A stretch of 64,000 nt of DNA. It comes from Tubulanus polymorphus (lineage: Eukaryota > Nemertea > Palaeonemertea > Tubulaniformes > Tubulanidae). A program made the position numbers and the translations under genes. This document shows positions 17,143 through 41,423 of this stretch, piece by piece. The stretch spans positions 10,044,501-10,108,500 of the forward strand of contig NC_134035.1 of assembly GCF_964204645.1 (NCBI RefSeq). The letters run 5' to 3'. How positions within the stretch are numbered: position 1 is the first letter of the stretch; every line of letters begins with the position of its first letter. Below the pieces are notes generated by a model. The model was given only the letters and a program-made list of their open reading frames with translations, made no database searches and was not told the DNA's origin.

Positions 17143-18992
17143 GATTTTCCGTCTTTTCCACATGTGGCCGCGTATTACGTCATCGATTCGTGTGTACCAG
17201 GACAAAAACGTTCGGACTTAGCCCCGGACCTGCCTCAGTCAATTAATTCGCTCTATTGTCACTTAAACAAATCAGCAGATACATGACAATAAATTATGAA
17301 ATAAATAATACATAATACATTAGGCCTGTTACCTATTTAACACTCAAACAGATTTTGAAATGAGGATTAATTAAATCATAGAAGTGTGGTGACTCCTCTG
17401 GGGAAAGTCTAATCGAGTAAAATACTGGAAATTGAGAATTTACGTACAGAGGTAGAATGGTTTTTTATACAATAAATTGTGGTTTTGTGCTAGATCAAGG
17501 CAGACCCAAAGGACACACCAGTGTGAGGGGTAGACTCGAGGAGCGGATATCTTTATCCCGGTCTATTTTGCATACAGTCAGGTGCTGCCGCTATGCTCAT
17601 CAATAGCGGAATTTTCATACACTAACACGAAGATGACCGAGGCAAGTGAGTAAAGTATTCCCACTTTTTGAAAGATAAATGAATACATAACTGTTGATTT
17701 TGTATTTTTCTAATCATCTGAACATAAGATATTATTTTAATATCGAAAAAAAAATTCAATTTTACCCCTATTCAATATTTACTGCCTACTACGTTTGCGG
17801 AATCGTCGTTCCAGCAACAGGTTTCTGAGTTAGATTGTCTCAACCAGGAAGTAAAAGATACGCACTGGTGATATTATTTTTGTAGGAAATTAATTGCCCC
17901 GAATTTATTTAAAGATTAATTACGATCTGGGGCCGTGGTTTCGTGGAGCAACTTGTTAGTGCACGTACTGACTGACGCCTGAAGATTTTGTGATGCATCG
18001 TATCTTTATTTTTGATGATTGAAAAAGTGAGTGGAACTGGAACGACGTGAAGATAAAAAACAACTTATGTGTTACTTGTCTTCTCGTCTTGGACTGGAGT
18101 TAAACTGTAGTCTTTTGGTTGTAATTTGCAGTCAGGCAGCGACTGCAGTTTATTTATCCATAATGGTTTAATGTGCCTAACCTAACCATCTGTTCTCTAA
18201 CACTTCTATCTAGCGCTGCACAGCCTCAGTGGTAAGATAACCCTTATAAACTGTGAGTGCTAGAGTAGGTCGTAGCTTGTTACCTAAATCGCTGGTGGTA
18301 AGCTTTTTTAATCGAATAGACTTATGCCAACTGCGAAAAAGCTAAAGACAAGTTATTGACTATATTCTTGACTGTAGTTTATTAAAACTCCGTTTTAACA
18401 ACTGTTTGATACATGTCATGATGATACACAGATGTCTTATCACTTGATTAAATGATTAATACTAGATAAGATCAGTATCAATGACCAACCCCAGTATCCC
18501 CGTAGTTGTAGCAGTACCTGTAGGGTATGATAAAGCAAACTCGCATTTTATACAGAGATACCGGGTTTGATCATTGGCATTTCTTAGGAAGTTCTGGTTT
18601 TATCCAAATCGCATGAATATATGGTCAGACCATATAATGGTTTCAAGCCTATTTCCAATGCTTACTCATACATGGATTCTCTGAACTATCGACTTAACTC
18701 TATACATAGTACAAGGAAGTGGAGTAGTTATTATGCGGCTTTATCCTATTCGTGATAAGAATTCAATAAAATTGCAGCATGGCAGATCCACGTTTGCCAG
18801 TTCCCATTAGAATGGGGAATATCACAGGGATAAGGGTGTGTTTGTAAGTAGCCTGACTGATTATAAAGGGTAATTCCAGTTGTAGTAGGTTTTCACGTTG
18901 GTAAGATGTAGTAAGATACCAATGCAATACGAATGTATATAAATTCAACTTGAGTAAAATCTGATATTGATTGTTTTTTTTTATTTTTGTAG
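17143..18992. promoter_or_regulatory. Divergent promoter region and first RIPOR intron
   Basis: This separates the PRMT1 start from the first coding exon of RIPOR. Just upstream of PRMT1 lie a palindromic E-box, CCACATGTGG (17158-17167), and a CRE-like TTACGTCA (17175-17182). The RIPOR start codon directly follows a splice acceptor (TTTTTGTAG), so an untranslated first exon must lie upstream in this stretch. No other gene is seen. Confidence 0.5.
17590..17645 (+). other. Candidate 5' UTR exon end of RIPOR
   Basis: GCAA followed by GTGAGTAAAG at 17646 is a good donor and the best candidate partner for the acceptor at 18992. Joining them puts an upstream ATG (17633) in a seven-codon reading frame that ends with a TGA overlapping the main start region. 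This is inference; no transcript data. Confidence 0.3.
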
Positions 18993-18993
18993 A

Positions 18994-31910
<12,917 letters not shown>

Positions 31911-32007
31911 TAAGGTGAGGCTTTACCTGAAATATTCGAGTTATCGACGCTCCCAGATTTACACCGATGAGTAGTTATCTGAAAGATAATCAAATAGAAT
32001 TTTAATT

Positions 32008-32176
32008 AAGGGATCATTCATTTATTACGTACGCATAAAATTTGAATTTTTCAACCCCCCTTCCCCCTCTGTACGCAAAATCGGCCATATTTTCATATAG
32101 ATTAAGCATTACAGTACGCAATTGCACTGAACCCTCCCCCTCCCTTGATGCGTACATAATAAATGAATGACCCCTA
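32008..32176. mobile_element. MITE family 1, second copy
   Basis: Same ends (AAGGGATCATTCATTTAT and ATAAATGAATGACCCCT) and C-rich interior as the copy at 13631-13798. It lies just downstream of the RIPOR stop codon. Confidence 0.75.
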
Positions 32177-32825
32177 AGTCTTCTTACTTTCAGATACACA
32201 GTTACACACACACAATGTGCAGATTACAACAGTATATCAGTACTCCAAGCTGAATGCGTTGAAAACAGTCACTACTGTTTTTCTTTGTTCCGCGGCGAAC
32301 ATTTTTTTTTCATTATTTACCGAGTACGAAATGTATGTATACACATAATCACTGAATACATTCCCTCCACGTGTGGGCATGAAATATCACCAAAGTACTG
32401 TTATGAGTACCTGTATGAACGATAATCAAGTTAGTCTCAACTGCCAAATAAATCTTCACTAGGGGCCATTCATAAAGTACGTACTAAAACTACTGATGTC
32501 TTTTCCAACTTTGCTGGAAAGAATGTCGGGTGGCTCGGGTGGTCAGTTTTGTTAGTACATATATAGGCCTAACAAAGATGGCCAGTTGATCTAAAACGTC
32601 GAATTTTAATCCATTTTACACCGTACTGGAGGCTAACCAGAAAAGTCTCCTTTCTGTGGTGGTCCTATTAAGACCCCATATCGGGTATGTGCTTCCGAAA
32701 CTGGCTCAGCTAAGCCACTCAACATCCTCGAGAGCCAAGTTGAAAGAGACATTACTTCTCTCAATGTATATAATACTTAGAATTGCGTACATGGAGGAAA
32801 AGGGGTTTGAAAATCGGGGGCCTTA

Positions 32826-32936
32826 TGCTCAAAAGTTGGTTAGAGTTTACTGGTGGACAGACACCGCAGTTTCAATTGTCAATATGGCATATATCCACCC
32901 AGATTACTCTAACCAATTTTGAGTAACTGGCCACAG
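32826..32936. repeat. Short inverted-repeat element
   Basis: CAAAAGTTGGTTAGAGT on the left pairs with ACTCTAACCAATTTTG on the right, about 110 bp apart. It is probably a MITE remnant. Confidence 0.5.
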
Positions 32937-33112
32937 CTTTTTGAGCGTACACAGACTTTATTGATGAAATGATCATTATTCAACATACATTCTTTGATCG
33001 ATGTTAAATCTGTTTAATGTTTATACAATCGAAATCACGCTTCGACTGAGCATATGCCTATTCGTGATGTTTGTGGATTCAAATTTTCTTTTATTTCTTT
33101 CTACTAAGAATT

Positions 33113-33313
33113 AAGCCCAACGCACACGGCAAAACATTTGTTTCGCCGAAACAGAAAACACGTTTTTCAGAAAACGTTTTTTGCTCGTGAAAAACGTTTT
33201 TCGTGAAAAGCGTTTTGTGTTTTGCCTCCCCGCACACTGCATAACAAAAACATCGAAAAAAATGTTTTTTCACAAGGAAAAAACGTTTTTTCGGTGCCGT
33301 GTGCGTTGGGCTT
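33113..33313. mobile_element. MITE with 19-bp inverted ends
   Basis: Ends AAGCCCAACGCACACGGCA and TGCCGTGTGCGTTGGGCTT are an essentially perfect inverted pair. The interior is full of GAAAAACGTTTTT-like palindromes. No coding capacity. Confidence 0.8.
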
Positions 33314-33590
33314 TCAGCTTCGCAGCAGAATGACAAATGTTGGCTTTTATGAACTCGGCGCGGTGCCTGTCACAGGTGTTTTCTCAGTCGTTTGTAAGTT
33401 AGTTCTTGGCACACAAACAAATAACAAACTGATATGTATGTCCATATGTTCTGTATTAAGATGCTATCATTTGAATTTGTAATGAAAACGCCAGCTGGTG
33501 TGAAATAAGGTGAAAAAATGTTCGACAGCACATTCTTGAGACTTGCTAAAAATAAGTCTTGTGATACACGGTTGAACTTCATTGGCTGCA

Positions 33591-33731
33591 GGGGCCAGTT
33601 GCACAGTCAAGGCTTAGATTTTCGATGCAGGCTGAGACCAACTTAATTCTATAGCCAATTCAACAACTTAAGACCAGTCTTAAAATCAAAGACCATTTCT
33701 GGAATTAGGTCATGAATGTGCAACTGGGTCC
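33591..33731. mobile_element. MITE, GGCCAGTTGC family
   Basis: Ends GGGGCCAGTTGCACA and TGTGCAACTGGGTCC are inverted. Inside are the imperfect pairs GGCTTAGATTTTC and GACCAGTCTTAAAATC. Confidence 0.7.
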
Positions 33732-36693
33732 ACAACTAAACAGATAGTTCTTTATAATATCTCGTATGTAAATACGGGCAGTTAAATTTGTTCGGGACAG
33801 AGTATAGAACGAAGGAGGAACCAATATCCAGCACTGACACTGGTTAATTTATGTTCCGCTAGTCAGTGGCTTATTTACGTCACTTGTAAATGGTCTTGAT
33901 TATCTCACGACCTGAGAGGTTTTCCGAGTGGACCGCATCACCTAGTAAAGACTAGTCTATCGCACATGGCTTTATTCATTTCATTTTTCTAATCTCGCAT
34001 AATTGTTATAAATAAATCTCTACTATTATTAGTGCTATTAGTGTAAAAAAGAAACGACCGGTATTTTCAGTAACGACAATACATGGAAATAATCTTAAAC
34101 GAAAAAAAAACAGTTAAAACGTTACTTTTGATTGTTACGCTTGTATTTGTTTTAATCGATGTAGTAATTGTACTGTATTAATTGCGTTGTTAATTCGTAT
34201 TCCGTGTAAATATACGTGTAAATAATGTAACATTATCAAGTGTCGCGCGCGCGCGCAATTTTTTTCTCGCAATTTTATTAGCTTGTGATAGTAGTCGGAG
34301 AATTTGTATTAATATTAATTTAATTATCAATGTTTGTATACGAGATGAATGTGTATTGTATTTTTTAATTGTACGGGCGGCAGAAAACTCTGCGTTTATT
34401 ATGATTCCAGCAGATTTTGCTCGTTTAAACCTAGTATATAGATTGTAAATTTCCTTCCTGATGATAGCTGCCATAATAATGTGATTCGATGGACATTATC
34501 CAATGAGCAGGTGTTGCTGAATACTTGTTTTCAGTTGACAAAAAAACTTAATTTATCTCGCTCCTGCTCGTGATGTTTGATGAATTATGCACGCGTTTAT
34601 ATGAGATTTCCATTTCTAAGTTGATTATATGTTAAAACGCGAAGTTCTATTAGAATTTGCAAAATTTGGGCATGAAAAAGTGGAAGAAACGAGCATCGGG
34701 CATAAAGCACTGGAAATGTCAAACTCAAATCGGCGAAACATGATCAATTATGAAAAATAACGCTGCTCTTTGTGTCGGGAATGCTTGGTCAAGGTTTTGG
34801 TAAATGTTTCTGTGTTGGTCACAATATTTTCAATCATATTTACTGTTAACTAAGCGGTACATTGTTTAGGGGCCAAATCTGACCCGATTGGGTGGGTTTA
34901 TTGTTTTTTATGTGTTCATCATACGTATGCAGAAGTTTGGTAGTACAGTAGACTCCGTTTACCATGGAGTCAATAGCCTCGTATTATCGCATGCTCCGGA
35001 TAATATATTACAAATTTTCTTACTCCAATTCACCGTGGCAATGGCCCACCCATCCTTGCTCTGAGCACCCCAGAATTTGCGTACCTCAGTGAGAGTTTAT
35101 TGTTCCCGTGATTTTCAAGGCAAGCGCAGTCTACTGACTACTTAATTGATTTAATTTGTTTGAATGATGTTTTGCTTTAAGTCCGATCAGAGATTTTCTC
35201 AGTCACTGAATTGATATCATCGATTCTGAAGTCGTATATTCAGTATTTGTTAGAGAAACTTCAACCAAACTATACAAAACTAACCTCTAAAATATGTGGG
35301 ATCATCCATTTGTCGTATATGCAAAATATTCTTTAATATTCACGATGTACATATTGATCGGATGGTCCCTTACTTGGACTGTGCCTTTAGCTTGCCAGTG
35401 TTAGAAAACACATGCAATTTCATACCTCAAAAAAGCCTTCTCTACTTAAAGATGTGTAGCATTTCGTTCATTGGTCGTTGTCCTATTATCGGTGATAATT
35501 TTCAAATAAAAGAATCTTCTAAATTATGAAATTATTGTCTAAACGTGTCGGCCGAATTAAGCACGGGCCAAATTTGACTCGGTTCTGGTCTGAGCAAAAT
35601 TCCCTGTGACCGTGGCTATCATTTGAATTTCTTCAGTTTTTCCAAAAAGTCTGCATCCCCAATTAAATTCTTTGAAAAGGGCTGAAACAGTAGGATGCAT
35701 GTAACCAGAAAGAAATGCTTGTGTGCGTGTACTTTTATCGAATGCTGGTCACTTTAAATTGAAATATCAGTTATTATGATATTAGATATAAATTCTCTAG
35801 ATATTGATCGCTAGTCCTTTTAGTCCATTTTATGAAACGTTATGCCAATAATAGTCGATGTGAATGAAGAAAATTATTCTTTGCATTTCAAAAAAATTCG
35901 TAGATGTAATTTCACTCGTATTTTAGTCAAGAATGTGATTAATCATTTTTAGCATTGCTCAATTCTAAATCAGCGGGTAAATCTATGATGCCTTAAATCT
36001 AGCCTTCAGTCACCTGAGTGCCAGGAATGCGCGCGTTGCCTTCATTCAGGTACGCGCCAAAGAATCAAAATTGCATCAGAGTTAGAACTATTAGTATAAT
36101 TAGCATTTCCTAAAAATCAGGTCAAACGCTTTTTCGGCTTTCAATGAAGTTGAGGCTGGTTTTCCGTTCAAAACCTTAAACAATTTTTACTCTGCTAGTA
36201 ATACAAGAAAGAATTTTTATACTTTGATGATACATCGTAAGCTTTATTATTGTGAACTCGATTTATCCTGCCTTTAAATGGAAATATTGCTGTCAATTTA
36301 TTTTGCACTTTAGATATTCAAACCAACAAAACCCAGATTGTTAAGTTAGTTTTAACGCATTAGGATCTAGTATTATGTATAATTGGATGCATTTCTCTCT
36401 TCGATTTGTTTTTAGTAAAGATGTGTTAATTGTATTATGTCATTGTGTTTTTATTTGTTAGCATGATTGTCTAGAATTTGTTAAATCTTAAGTCAAACTA
36501 ACGCTGTGCAGTATTCTAAGTTATCATCAAAATTCTACAAGTTTGATTTGTAAATTTGCCAAATTGTGAGATATTATAGGTAAGCGTAAGTCAAAGTATA
36601 GAAGGGTTTTTGGTATTGTAAATGTCTTGAGTTTCATTCTCTACTGTAACCATGTACGATGCAACATATACGATTCAACAAACGTGTTTCTGA

Positions 36694-36805
36694 GTTAACA
36701 AATAAAAACCCACGGTTGGATCTGTAAAAAACTGTTTATTTTCCTATACACTAAAGGAAAATAAACTGTTTTTACAGATCTAACTGTGGGATTTTATTTG
36801 TTAAC
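36694..36805. repeat. Near-perfect 112-bp hairpin
   Basis: GTTAACAAATAAAAACCCAC pairs with GTGGGATTTTATTTGTTAAC, and ACTGTTTATTTTCCT pairs with AGGAAAATAAACAGT, leaving a loop of only a few bases. It is probably a fold-back transposon remnant. Confidence 0.8.
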
Positions 36806-36966
36806 TCTACACTGAGATTGATATCAGTTAATTGCAGTCATGTTTTTCTGTGTTTTCGTTTATTAAGTCGCAAATTGAGATTGAAGAATTGTTAACGTAA
36901 TCCACGCGCAGAATCATCTGTATAAGTCTTGCTGGTTGTCGTATATCTGTAATCCAGTACACAACA

Positions 36967-37114
36967 GTTCCACAGTTGGAAGGATGCGCCTAAACTGTGT
37001 CACCTTTCCTTTCGAGGAGATAAGCTAGTCTATGAAATCCGTCAAAAGAAACTATTGCCAATTAATTCATAGAAGAGAGTTGATGTCCTATCTCTTAAAG
37101 TTAAACTGTGGAAC
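36967..37114. mobile_element. MITE of the GTTCCACAGT family
   Basis: The ends GTTCCACAGTT and AACTGTGGAAC are inverted and match the outer ends of the cluster at 28018-28397. Confidence 0.55.
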
Positions 37115-37390
37115 CCCGTTACCAAAATGTCCAATAATATACGTCACCACGTTCATTTTGAAGTGTATCTGTTATTGTGGCACGTCGTTTCATTGTATCA
37201 TAGTGCAATACTATAAAAAAATACCAGGTGCATTGTTTGTCTTTATAGAAATAATGATTGATTATTATCATAAATTATGTCTTTTCTGGTTTGTTTGTTT
37301 CCTTTCTTTTGCGATCCTATTCGAAAAACTTGAGAGGGCCAGTTGCACAGTCAAGGCTAAATATATCTGTACTATCGATTTCCGATTTCA

Positions 37391-37512
37391 AAATCAAACC
37401 CCCTGTTTCGCTCCTGGCAGGTGTGGTGGGTCTGTAAGGGACACTCAATCGAAAAATCAAACAAAATTTACCAGCCAAATAAATGAATTATGGGGACAAT
37501 CCCTATTTTAAG
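37391..37512 (+). repeat. Dispersed repeat, plus-orientation copy
   Basis: Contains CCCCCTGTTTCGCTCCTGGC, AGGTGTGGTGGGTCTGTAA and, at its end, GGGGACAATCCCTATTTTAAG. An inverted relative lies at 39583-39700, on the other side of the Gly-rich gene. Confidence 0.65.
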
Positions 37513-37921
37513 ATAAAAAAAAGATTTGAGACCAGCCTTAGGCCATCTTGAATAGTCAATCTACCAACTTACAGCTACCTACCAACATACATGTACTCGT
37601 CTTAAGATTCAGAACTACTTCGGATGTCACGACTGCGCAGCTTAGCACAGATGTTTATCTTAGGTCTGAGCATGGACGTCGTCCATGGTCTGAGCTTGGA
37701 GTAATCATTGAACAACAAGATCCGAGTGACACTAGTGCCGGTGAGGACCTTGTAAACATTCACGCGCCACATTATACATGCATGAAGACATCTTCGGACT
37801 GAAATCTTTATCTGGGAGCTACTCTAATGGAAGACTATATAAACGAATGAAAATAACGCATGTGCATCCTTGGATTTCGTAGTTTTATAGATCACGTGTG
37901 ACAATTTTGCAAGACAAAATT

Positions 37922-38137
37922 AGGTGCTGTTCAAAAATTACGTATCACATTTTTTTGGAAAATCTGACATTCCCTCACTCTAGTGACAAGCTGTAACAAA
38001 TTTGGCAGAAATTCCAAAATTCTGCTATGTAACAGATGTTGAGATACCCCCCCCCCCCCTGTAGCAATCTGTAACAAACTTTTTGACACCCCGCCCCCCC
38101 CCCCATACGTGTTACGTAACTTTTGAAAAAGCCCCTT
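37922..38137. mobile_element. MITE with C-tracts
   Basis: Ends AGGTGCTGTTCAAAAATTACG and TACGTAACTTTTGAAAAAGC are imperfect inverted repeats. Inside are two long C runs and the repeated phrase TGTAACAAA. It ends about 60 bp before the stop codon of the Gly-rich gene. Confidence 0.6.
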
Positions 38138-38200
38138 ACGATGAAGCAGTCCTTGGTTTACGTGATAATGTTGATTTAACTTCATAAAACAGTTTGAGAA

Positions 38201-39154
38201 CTAGTAATAAAGGCCATTCATCGGACCACCGCCTCCCTGGCCTTTGCCACTTCCCCATCCACCTCCGCCGCCTCCTCCGAAACCTTTTCCAGTACGAGCA
38301 TCCCATCCTCCGTATCCAAAACCATAGCCGCCTCCATTACCGGTACCGTGACCGCCTCCGTAAGCTATACCCGGGATGAATGAGTAGCCACCCCCGTAAC
38401 CAGAAGCATGTCCAGCACCCGATCCCTGTGCCGATCCGTATCCGTTGGTTCTGTGCATATTGCCTTTAAACAAGGACTTTTTGGTACCTCCCATCTCGGT
38501 GTACTGCTGCCTAGTCGTATCAATAGGCGCGTTCAAACGGCGACCTCCGTAAAGGTTAGAACCACCATAATTACCGATGTCAGCATTGCCGAGGACGTAA
38601 TGGCCAGTTTGGCCGCTGTTTCCCGAGTTACGTATAACTCCGCCGCGATTCAGATAGCCGTAGTTACCCATAACACGTCGCCCGGCGTTTACATTAGCCG
38701 CACCTCCGGCGTAACCAGCAGCTCCAGCTGCACCAGCACCATAACCAGCACCGTAACCGCGTGCACCTCCATATCCACCAGCACCACCATATCCTACTGC
38801 TCCAGCGGCACCGTACCCTCTACCGTACCCACTGCCATATCCGCTGTTGTACTGATTTCCGTAGTTTCCTTGAGCACCTCCGCTCTGATGACTGGCGACG
38901 TCATAAGCTCCGCGACGCCCTGCCTGGAACTGGTTGGCTCCTCGTCCGTACGTACCACCGCCGGCTCGGGCTCCAGCAACGCCGTATGCCCCAGCCGTAC
39001 CGCCAGCACCGTATGCTCCGTAATTTCCCCTGATTCCATTTCGATTCGCGTTAGCCATCGAGTAAAGTTGTCGACCACCCCTGCCATAAGCTCCGTATCC
39101 CATTTGGCTGGCCGTAGCGGCTGCTACTAACAGCAAAAGCAGAAAAATCTTCAT
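38201..39154 (-). CDS. Secreted Gly/Tyr/Ala-rich structural protein
   Basis: A single exon coding for 317 residues. I start it at MKIFLLLLLVAAATASQ, a clear signal peptide (cleavage probably near residue 16). An in-frame ATG at 39340 would bury the signal. The mature part is almost all low-complexity: GYG, GGYG and GAAG repeats with scattered Arg and Asn. A less repetitive middle segment (about 185-245) includes GHYVLGNADIGNYGG and TTRQQYTEMGGTKKSLF. The C-terminus is a poly-Gly run, then MNGLYY. I see no Cys. A TATA box (TATAAA on the minus strand, 39230-39235) lies about 76 bp upstream. The composition resembles invertebrate extracellular matrix proteins such as shell-matrix or silk-like proteins; the exact role is unknown. 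Confidence 0.8.
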   Translation of the reverse strand: MKIFLLLLLVAAATASQMGYGAYGRGGRQLYSMANANRNGIRGNYGAYGAGGTAGAYGVAGARAGGGTYGRGANQFQAGRRGAYDVASHQSGGAQGNYGNQYNSGYGSGYGRGYGAAGAVGYGGAGGYGGARGYGAGYGAGAAGAAGYAGGAANVNAGRRVMGNYGYLNRGGVIRNSGNSGQTGHYVLGNADIGNYGGSNLYGGRRLNAPIDTTRQQYTEMGGTKKSLFKGNMHRTNGYGSAQGSGAGHASGYGGGYSFIPGIAYGGGHGTGNGGGYGFGYGGWDARTGKGFGGGGGGGWGSGKGQGGGGPMNGLYY

Positions 39155-39229
39155 TTTGGCGCTTAAGTTCGCGGTTGTATGTGGTTTCTGAAAATGTGAA
39201 TGAATGACGCCATGAGCTGGGTGGTAAGA

Positions 39230-39235
39230 TTTATA
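39230..39235 (-). promoter_or_regulatory. TATA box of the Gly-rich gene
   Basis: TATAAA in minus sense, within GCTTTATAAATC, about 76 bp upstream of the ATG. A strong TATA element suits a highly expressed, tissue-specific gene. Confidence 0.55.
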
Positions 39236-39582
39236 AAGCGAAAGATTTACGCACGCAGAATGGGGATACTTGAGACAACGAGGTAACTTGAGACGATACC
39301 TTTTTGTTGATGTAAGCGACAGGGGTGAGTTCATCGGCATTTTCTCGAATGGAATGAATCGCTATTATGCAAGAAAATGATGAAAATGACCAAGAAAATG
39401 TCGATGAACGTCAATAAAAGATGTTTTGCCTCAAGTTATCCCGTTGTCTTAAGTATCCCAATTCTTCGGTACACGTAGGTAAAATATCTATACATTTATA
39501 TCAAAAATCTAGAAAACTTTCATTGGGATCACGATAATAAAGAAGATACCAAAGAACGTATTTGTGTCTTTGATCTTGGAAC

Positions 39583-39700
39583 AGGGGATTGTCCAGCTTA
39601 TTGATTAGATTGATCGATTAATTTTGATTCGATATAAAATTCTGTGTCCATTACAAACCCACCACACCTGCCGGGAACGAAACGGGGAGTTGTGTTCTTG
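39583..39700 (-). repeat. Dispersed repeat, minus-orientation copy
   Basis: Its reverse complement reads CCCCGTTTCGTTCCCGGC, AGGTGTGGTGGGTTTGTAA, then GGACAATCCCCTG, aligning over its length with 37391-37512. Confidence 0.65.
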
Positions 39701-40809
39701 TTTTTAAAAAGTGAAACTAGATAATTGAGGAAATGAGTTATCTTTGTTTCTCTTACCTTAGTAGCTGGTCCACTAGAATGAACACTCCGAACACTTTGCG
39801 AACTTCTTTAAACCTGCTAGGTGATGAGGCGCAAGTGTTTTTGATAACTAGTGTAAATCATTTGTATACCGCAAATAGAGGTGACCGTCGTTTGCATGTG
39901 TGTCTCCTTCGCTCATTGCAAAATAAATTACAAGATGTGTTTTGAGACATGATAAATGAGTGCGCTTGTGTAAAGAATGTTATCCCTTTTGGCTGAATGT
40001 CATGTTGGCTCAGACATGTATTTGATTTTTATCTGTTTTTACGAATAAAACTAAAGACGGAGACACTACAAAAGTTGGTTCATTTTTCATTTATGGACAG
40101 GTTGTTTTTGTTGCCTATAATTTCATCCGGGTGCGGTAGAGACCCGTCTGCTCCGCTTCAACTTGAAATGCAAGCAAAGTCTGGTGTTATGCATTACAGT
40201 AAGATTAATTTAGTCATTTTTTCGCTAGTATCACATTGAAAACGAAGTAAAAAATGAATCACGTATACGTCCATACAGCTAAACATCTATCAAAACGTCT
40301 TTATTAACATGATCTATCCTGGAACAATAATATATCCATCCTTATATGATCTAAAAGAAGGTTAAATGTGAAGTTTAGTTGATCAGACTAGATGTGAGCG
40401 TGCCTATATTCCTAGCCTATCTATAAGTAACATATGTTTGAAATTATAGAGCTTTATACGTATGGCTTTAAACCCCACCTGCGCTGAAGACATAATGGTT
40501 TTATGGCCAGGTAAATACGAAAGTGACTGTTAACATAGTTGGTTACAGCTGGTTGAAGCGCTTAATCTTAAATTATTCGCCTTGATGATAGAAAGTGTTC
40601 ATTGATTCAAATGACAACCTAGAGTCAAGTGAAACCTAGCCGATGTCTCATAATTGAGGAGCAAAAAATTGCATTTCAAAAACTCGCGTATCCATGTTAC
40701 TATCGACCACACGACCAAAACGGGGCATCACAGAAAGGGCGCACCACAGTGATCCATCGACTTCGAGTTCAGTGCGAAAAACCTTATTGGTGGATGGGTG
40801 AGGAAACAC

Positions 40810-40970
40810 CGTCTACAGTCCAGACCGGGAGGAGTGGTCTACTACCCATTTGGAGACACCGTCCAGACCGGGAGGAGTGGTCTACTACCCATTTGGAGAC
40901 ACCGTCCAGACCGGGAGGAGTGGTCTACTACCCATTTGTAGACACCGTCCAGACTGGCATTTGGAGACAC
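40810..40970. repeat. Minisatellite, 44-bp unit, about 3.5 copies
   Basis: The unit contains CCGTCCAGACCGGGAGGAGT and GGTCTACTACCCATTTGGAG. The copies are almost identical, and the array ends in truncated units (about 40945-40975). It creates a false repetitive open frame. Confidence 0.9.
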
Positions 40971-41384
40971 CATCTAAGTAGTCTCTTACGCATTCAGAGA
41001 GACCAACCCGAGTGAGAAAAATTACTTTCAGACACGGTCTACGCCCTCCTCATTATTTTGAGGGAAGCTATGAGAGAGCTATGAAAAAGATGATCGCGGG
41101 CAATGAATTGTTTATTAAGGACAAACAACTGTTTATCTTACTGGATAAACGCTGCTATTAGATAATAACGGGAACACCAGAACACCATTAGATAATAACG
41201 GTTCGAACCTACGTCGGACAACCGTTTCATTAGTTAATATTCTATTCTTAGTTCATTGAAGATCTGCTACAGGGCGACTGTGATTTTCATTTTTGCAAAG
41301 CAAAGCGTCAATCTGACATTTTATGCTGTGTTAAATATAAGTAGTTTTATATATTATATTTTCATTTCCGTGTAACTGTTACAG

Positions 41385-41423
41385 GTTGCGGCTAAGAAAT
41401 AAAAATGGACTAGAAATACACGG
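41385..41423 (-). pseudogene. GPCR TM3 fragment after GPCR 1
   Basis: After the stop of GPCR 1, minus-strand sequence reads FLAATCNS, close to the TM3 segment LAACNSSW inside the intact receptors. The same join occurs after GPCR 2 with a longer fragment. Confidence 0.45.

Larger units (their letters stand above)
31911..38200. other. Non-coding region between RIPOR and the Gly-rich gene
   Basis: I see no convincing coding exon. Part of the left side is probably RIPOR 3' UTR. The stretch holds several MITEs, listed separately. Between about 33.75 and 36.69 kb it is AT-rich and featureless, apart from a short (CG)n run near 34243 and a TACAGTAGACTC motif at 34944. Confidence 0.5.
39236..41423. 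other. Non-coding region between the Gly-rich gene and GPCR 1
   Basis: No gene is recognised. It holds the inverted dispersed repeat at 39583-39700, the minisatellite at 40810-40970, and, at its right end (41385-41423), a fragment that resembles the TM3 start of the neighbouring GPCRs. Confidence 0.45.

Noticed and set aside
32656-32922. 88-residue open frame MVVLLRPHIGYV...
   Set aside because: Its right half is the inverted-repeat element at 32826-32936; no domain recognised.
37032-37511. 159-residue open frame
   Set aside because: Spans a MITE end and the dispersed repeat at 37391-37512; no domain and no splice context.
38408-39130. 240-residue Ser/Thr-rich open frame opposite the Gly-rich gene
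   Set aside because: Antisense shadow of GC-rich Gly codons; it has no signal or domain, and the minus strand has a signal peptide and a TATA box.
40629-41015. 128-residue open frame with PDREEW-type repeats
   Set aside because: Produced by the 44-bp minisatellite.
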